This document shows, one piece after another, positions 59,326-64,000 of a stretch of DNA of 64,000 bases. Position 1 is the first letter of the stretch. Every line of letters starts with the position of its first letter. This DNA comes from Rhinopithecus roxellana (taxonomy: Eukaryota > Chordata > Mammalia > Primates > Cercopithecidae), in the NCBI RefSeq assembly GCF_007565055.1, contig NC_044555.1:38046235-38110234 (forward strand), in the 5' to 3' direction. The position numbers and the translations under genes are program-made. The notes below the pieces were generated by a model. It was given only the letters and a program-made list of their open reading frames with translations, ran no database searches and was not told the origin of the DNA.

Positions 59326-59917
59326 CTTATAATCCACCTCAAATTAATTTTGGGGTGTTACATGAGGTTAGGGGTAACAGGTTTTTGTGTTTTTTATTTC
59401 AAATGTGGATGTACATTTGTTCTAGTGCCCATGTATTTTAAAGACCATTATTTCCATTATCTCTGCAGAGCAGACTTTACTGCAAATCAAATATTAATAT
59501 GTGCTTGAGTCAGTTCCTGGACTTTCTATTCTGTATTAATGATCTGTTTTTTATCCTTTTGTGAATACTATACTGCTTTTCTGGGCGTAGTTTTCAAATA
59601 ATTCTTGATATCTTTAAAAGCACACCTTTGTATCTTGTTCTTTTTAAGAAACGTTGTGGCTATACTTGCCCTTTAAATTTTCATATAAAGTTTTGAATAA
59701 GCTTGTTAAGTTTTAAAAGTATAATCTGATTAGATCTTAACTGAAATTTTATTGAATATATAAATTGGTTTGGGGAAGAATTAATTCTATGGCATTGACT
59801 CATCCAATTTAATACATGAAATTTTCCTCTATTGATTTAAGTCTTGTTAAAGTTCTTTAATCAATGATTTATGATATTCTAGATAGCACTATTTTACACA
59901 TTTTACTAAATACATTT
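59326..59917 (-). mobile_element. Old L1M, ORF2 part
   Basis: Continues the L1M from 54211 (ccacctcaaattaattttggg, then tggactttctattctgtatta and ttatattgaatatataaattgg). Minus strand, heavily diverged, no frame. Confidence 0.75.
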
Positions 59918-59928
59918 CTAGTACTTGA

Positions 59929-59933
<5 letters not shown>

Positions 59934-59959
<26 letters not shown>

Positions 59960-60242
59960 TTGAGACGGAGTCTGACTCTGTCACCCAGGCTGGAGTGCAG
60001 TGGCACAATCTCAGCTCACTGTAAGCCCTGCCTCTCAGGTTCATGCCATTCTCCTGCCTCAGCCTCCCAAGTAGCTGGGACTACAGGCGCCCACCACCAT
60101 GCCCAGCTAATTTTTTTGTATTTTTAGTAGAGTCTGGGTTTCACCGTGTTAGACAGGATGGTCTCAATCTCCTGACCTCATGATTTGCCCGCCTCGGCCT
60201 CCCAAAGTGCTGGGATCACAGGCATGAGCCACCGTGCCCAGC
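59934..60242 (-). mobile_element. Alu SINE (AluY/late S-like) with (ATT)n tail
   Basis: Minus-strand Alu from ttttgagacggagtctgact to ggcatgagccaccgtgccc. Its tail has become (ATT)n at about 59931-59958. The TSD ctagtacttgatatta is at 59918-59933 and 60243-60258 and is perfect over 16 bp. Confidence 0.95.
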
Positions 60243-60258
60243 CTAGTACTTGATATTA

Positions 60259-60554
60259 TAATACTATGTTTATGATATCTTAGTTGTAAATTTCCCTTTC
60301 AAAATGCTATTTTGCTAATATATGAAAATGTAATTGACCTTGTGTCCATCAATCTTACTAAATTCAATTACTAGTCTAACAATATATCTGTAGATACTTT
60401 TTGTTTATCTACATATATAATCTCTCATGTTCTAATAAGGACATCATCTATTATCTAATAAGGGTTGTTTTTCAATCCTTATATTGTGATTTTTTTCTTC
60501 ATTTATTTCACTAACCAGGCTATCCAGTATAATGGTAAATAGTGATGATGATAT
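60259..60554 (-). mobile_element. Old L1M, ORF2 RT part
   Basis: Short L1M block between two Alus (gtaattgaccttgtgtccatc, then ggtaaatagtgatgatgata). Confidence 0.75.
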
Positions 60555-60570
60555 TGGGCATCATTTTCTT

Positions 60571-60867
60571 TTCTTTTTTTTTTTTTTTAGACAAAGTCTC
60601 ACTCTGTCATCCAGGCTGGAGTGCAGTGGCGTGATCCTGGCTCACTGCAACCTCTGCCTCCCTAATTCAAGTGATTCTCCTGCCTCAGCCTCCTGAGTAG
60701 CTGAGATTACAGGCACCTGCCACCATGCCCATCTAATTTTTGTATTTTTAGTAGAGATGGGGTTTCACCATGTTGGCCAGGCTGATTTTGAACTCCTGAC
60801 CTCGTGATCTGCCCACCTCGGCCTCCCAAAGTGCTGGGATTACAGGCGTGAGCCACCTCACCCAGCC
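60571..60867 (-). mobile_element. Alu SINE (AluS-like)
   Basis: Minus-strand Alu with a T tail at 60576-60588 and 5' end at about 60867. The TSD tgggcatcattttctt is at 60555-60570 and 60868-60883, perfect over 16 bp. Confidence 0.95.
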
Positions 60868-60883
60868 TGGGCATCATTTTCTT

Positions 60884-61099
60884 ATTCCTAAACTTGAAAG
60901 GAAATGTTTTTGTATTTTACCATTAAATACAACAGTTGTTGTAGATTTTTGCAAATACTTTTGTAAAAAATTTAATCCCTCTATTTCTAGTTTGCTATTT
61001 TTTTACCCATGGATAAATGTTAAGTTTTACCAAATTTATTTTGCATCTTTTGAAATGATCATTTTATTTTCCTCCTTTGTTATTGTGGTTAATAACAGT

Positions 61100-61144
<45 letters not shown>

Positions 61145-61640
61145 CCTAATATAAAATCAACCTTGCATTTTTGAAATAAACCCACTTAGTATCTCATTTA
61201 CTCAGCTAAAATCTCACACTATGATTTTGGATTTGACCATTTCTCCTCATAGTTCTTTCAAGTTTTGTTTTATGTATTTTGAAGCAATAATAGTCCATAC
61301 TAACTTAGAATATTTCTTTTTGGTTAATTTAACCCTTCTTTTATGAATTATTGCACTTTATTTTACCTGCTTTATTTTGTTTGGTGCTTATATGGTATAT
61401 ATTTTCTACTATCTTTTTCAGACTTTTGTTTTATTTATGTTTTAGATATGATGCTGGTAAAAGAAAAAAAAAAAGAAAGCATAACACTGTATTTGGTTTC
61501 ATACCCAGTCTAATCATCTTTGTTGACTGGGGACATTTAATCCACTTATATTTAATGAAATTACTGTAATATTTTGCTTTAAAACTACCCACTATTATTG
61601 GTTCTTTATGTGTATCATCTTCTATATTTTTATCTTTTGC
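60884..61640 (-). mobile_element. Old L1M, RT to endonuclease part
   Basis: L1M continuing with gatcattttattttcctcctt, aatcaaccttgcatttttgaa and, near 61530, ggggacatttaatccacttat, which marks the start of ORF2. A 44-T run at 61101-61144 lies within it. Confidence 0.75.
61101..61144. repeat. Poly(T) expansion inside L1M
   Basis: 44 T in a row within the RT region of an old L1, with L1 text on both sides. Confidence 0.95.
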
Positions 61641-61924
61641 CATATTTCAAAGAGTATGTTTTTATCATTTCATTTTCCCTCCATTTGAGGGAAAATGAAC
61701 TTCCAACTTGGAAGTTATGCAGTCTTTACAAATTCTTTGAGTGGTTAACCTACATATATAAATCTTTATTATAACAATGTATAATATCAGTTGGTACAAT
61801 AATACTGCTTCTGTACAGCTCCTTAGAACATTTTAGCACCATTTTCCCAATTAATATGTCATTTTAATTCCATGTTTTAATTACCTCCTTATTTTAAATT
61901 AAATAATACATTATTGTTATTGTT
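61641..61924. other. Unassigned AT-rich sequence
   Basis: Possibly the end of the L1M; no firm match. A short direct repeat, ttgagggaaaatgaac / cttggaagttatg, is visible near 61690-61715. Confidence 0.35.
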
Positions 61925-62450
61925 TTCTATAGTGTTTTGATTACTATTGATACCTAAGAAACTGCCTAAAAACTTACTGACTTTTAAAAAAGTCATTTTA
62001 TTGGACTCGCAAATTCTGTGAGTCAGGAATTCAGGAATTCAGACAAAGGATAGTAGCTCTGGTTTGTCTAGTTCACAATGTCTGGAACCTCAGAAATACA
62101 TGATGGCTGGGGATGACTCATAACTGCAGAATAGCAAATATGTGGAAACTCCTTTACTAATACCTGATGCTTCGTTTGGAAAGACTAAAACTAAACTAAA
62201 CTGATGAACAGAACAACAATACATAGTATCTTGATGTGAATTGATTTCTTCACAGTATGGTGACTTCAGGTTACTCAGACATCTTCATGCCATTTCACAG
62301 CTATAAGCAATAGTTTTCCAGTAAATGAGGTAGAAGCCACATAATCTTTCCATCACATTCTATTTGCCAAACCAATCATAAGCGAACTCTGATTCAAGGG
62401 AAAGGGATATAAATCCTACCGCTCTAGCCAAGGACTGTCAAGTAAATCAC
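61925..62450 (-). mobile_element. MLT1-like LTR (MaLR), ancient
   Basis: Text such as actgacttttaaaaaagtcatttt, attctgtgagtcaggaattc and catcacattctatttgccaaacc, then gattcaagggaaagggatat, follows the order of MLT1 LTRs read from the minus strand. Diverged; edges approximate. Confidence 0.55.
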
Positions 62451-62539
62451 ACAATTTTATGTAAACTGCTATAGTCAATTTTAAGTGAAATTCATCCATG
62501 ATGAGGGTAAGATTAAACAGAAGGCTTTCTCCCTCAAAC

Positions 62540-63150
62540 TCATCTTTTCTCTAATACTTTCCACTGCAGTAAATGGTACTATACTTTATCAAATCACTCA
62601 GTCCGAAAATCTAGAAATCATCCTTGGTTTTCTGTTTTCTCTTCACTCCACATTCACTCCATCAGTATCTCCTGGTTGCTTTTCTTGGAAATTATATATA
62701 ATATTCAAAAATTTCTCATATCCATCATTATCCCTTTTCTGGGCTACTACAATATGTTCCTTACTGGATTTCTGCTTTTACTTTTAATCTTGCTCCCTTT
62801 AAACCACATGACATGTGAAGTAATTTTTAAAAATATAATTAGGGCAAGCAATCCTCACCTTTTACTATTCTACTCCTCATTCATTTTATTTTTTTCTAAA
62901 CATACTGAAGTTCTTTCAGTCCAACACACTAAGCTTGTTCCTGTCTTCAGAAATTTGTATTCACTTTGTGTACAAACCTTGTCCAGATACTTGTGTGGTT
63001 CACTTTTTCCCTTCTTTCAGGTTTCTACTCAAGTGATCTCCCTACCAGGAATCTTTCTTGACCATTAAATTTTAATTACCACTTTTCAAGAACTACGTGT
63101 TTCTTACAATATTTTATTTGTCTTCACAGCACTTAGTACCAGTTAAAATG
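62540..63150 (+). mobile_element. L2 fragment, 3' region
   Basis: tcactcagtccgaaaatctag, then catccttggttttctgttttc and ctactacaatatgttcctta, are typical L2 text. The element continues at about 63695 after a TG repeat and an unassigned insert. Confidence 0.6.
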
Positions 63151-63151
63151 T

Positions 63152-63153
<2 letters not shown>

Positions 63154-63200
<47 letters not shown>
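63154..63200. repeat. (TG)n microsatellite
   Basis: About 23 uninterrupted TG units inside the L2. Confidence 0.98.
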
Positions 63201-63201
<1 letters not shown>

Positions 63202-63694
63202 ATGTCCAGACAGAAAATAGATGGAACACTCAAAAGAAGTGATTTGAGGAGAGTTTAATAAAAAGGACTAGTGACAGAGTGTAAGTAGGGGTTAGACAAA
63301 TTAACAAGAGGTGGTGCAACATCCCAGGGATAGCAACAGTGGAAAGACATTCCATCCCTAGGAGTAAAGAGACAAGGAGAGAGAGGGTTGATGAGAACCT
63401 GGATTGGAAAGCTACACGGCGAATGTAACCTTACCTGACTCTTCATAACCTTGTAAAAGGACACAGCTTATCTGCAGTTAATAACTGGCAGAGAAAGAAC
63501 AGAAGGATATAAGAACATCAACTTAATTTCCCATCTTCACTGTGATCTGCCTATCAACCCACACCCCACGGAACAATCTTAATCAGAAGATACAAGGTAA
63601 GGAATCCTGTGGATCTGAACTTAAGGATAAGCCTCCTGGAGCACAGAACAGGGTGGAGAAGGATAGAGAATAGATCTGGACAGGAAAGAGAAAA
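63201..63694. mobile_element. Unassigned insert in L2
   Basis: About 490 bp splitting the L2 3' end. Text such as gaggagagtttaataaaaag and ggatagagaatagatctgga gives the impression of a known ancient LTR or DNA transposon, but I cannot name it. Confidence 0.4.
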
Positions 63695-63815
63695 TTGGAT
63701 CATGTCTCCTGCTCAGTGTAATATGTACTCTAGAAGGGCAAGAACTGTCTTCTTTGTTCACCACTGTATTCCCAGCACCTAGATTAGTGCCTAGCACATG
63801 GTAGAAAAAATATTT
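63695..63815 (+). mobile_element. L2 3' end
   Basis: actctagaagggcaagaactg, then cagcacctagattagtgccta and gcacatggtag, form the conserved L2 3' end. Confidence 0.7.
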
Positions 63816-63985
63816 TAAAATTAATTAGCATAGCATACTTTATTCAATTGAGTACAATACTTTAAAATATCTGAGTAAGATACCAACTGAAAATGCTTCA
63901 TTTTTATATTATATTTGTATTAATGGAGGCAGGCTAAATTATATTGCACAAGGAATCACAAAGTTTCAGTGGCAGAAAGGAATGC

Positions 63986-64000
63986 ATTTTTTATTATTAT
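63986..64000 (-). mobile_element. Probable start of another minus-strand L1 at the window edge
   Basis: The final bases, ttttttattattat, match the tail and first 3' UTR bases of the L1s at 33867 and 54221 (T run then attattata). Too short to be sure. Confidence 0.35.

Overview
This is primate nuclear DNA, almost certainly from an Old World monkey (macaque/baboon type). No host protein-coding gene, tRNA, rRNA or conserved ncRNA could be recognised. The sequence is AT-rich and built mostly from nested transposable elements. The best lineage evidence is the young Alu at 58229-58538, whose diagnostic bases (GAGCTGAGATCCGGCCAC, GGCGTAAACCC, CTAGCCGGGCGAGG) match the cercopithecid AluYR group rather than human AluY. 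The youngest full-length L1s belong to the same age class.

Layout. 1-342: an Alu and its flanks. 1264-19055: one ancient plus-strand L1 (L1M type) that has become a nest about 17.8 kb long. Its diverged target-site duplication (TSD) is still visible at both ends. It contains (a) a minus-strand ERVL provirus (1563-10815), itself split by a nearly full-length minus-strand L1 (3330-9372); (b) an array of about 80-bp repeats in the L1M 5' region (10832-11595); (c) a complete MaLR element with two LTRs (11651-14253), its 5' LTR split by an Alu; and (d) a second MaLR copy (16851-18118) missing its 3' half. 19056-21540: no clear repeat except a weak L2 piece. 21541-23750: 3' LTR and env remnant of a minus-strand ERV1. 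23751-29392: an older minus-strand L1 with two solo LTRs inside. 29640-31145: 3' part of a third MaLR. 31437-32690: an L1M ORF2 fragment. 32691-38752: mostly unassigned or ancient sequence (L2, MIR) with one Alu and one short L1.

38766-44543 is a young full-length minus-strand L1. It has an intact 1275-codon ORF2, a broken ORF1, a 52-base poly(A) tail and a perfect 13-bp TSD. 47200-53389 is a closely related full-length L1 with both ORFs broken. 53470-61640 is an old minus-strand L1M holding a twin-primed (5'-inverted) L1 at 54221-59316, the young AluYR-type insertion and two further Alus. 61925-63815 holds an MLT1-like LTR and an L2 interrupted by a TG repeat and an unassigned insert. The last 15 bases look like the 3' end of another minus-strand L1.

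Nothing here looks like a new multi-gene system. The interest lies in the insertion stratigraphy: datable nesting, the twin-priming junction, the ORF2-only L1 with a deletion in its promoter region, the repeat array in an ancient L1 5' region, and recurrent homopolymer growth inside L1 bodies. Family names come from recognition of consensus-like sequence; no database search was run.
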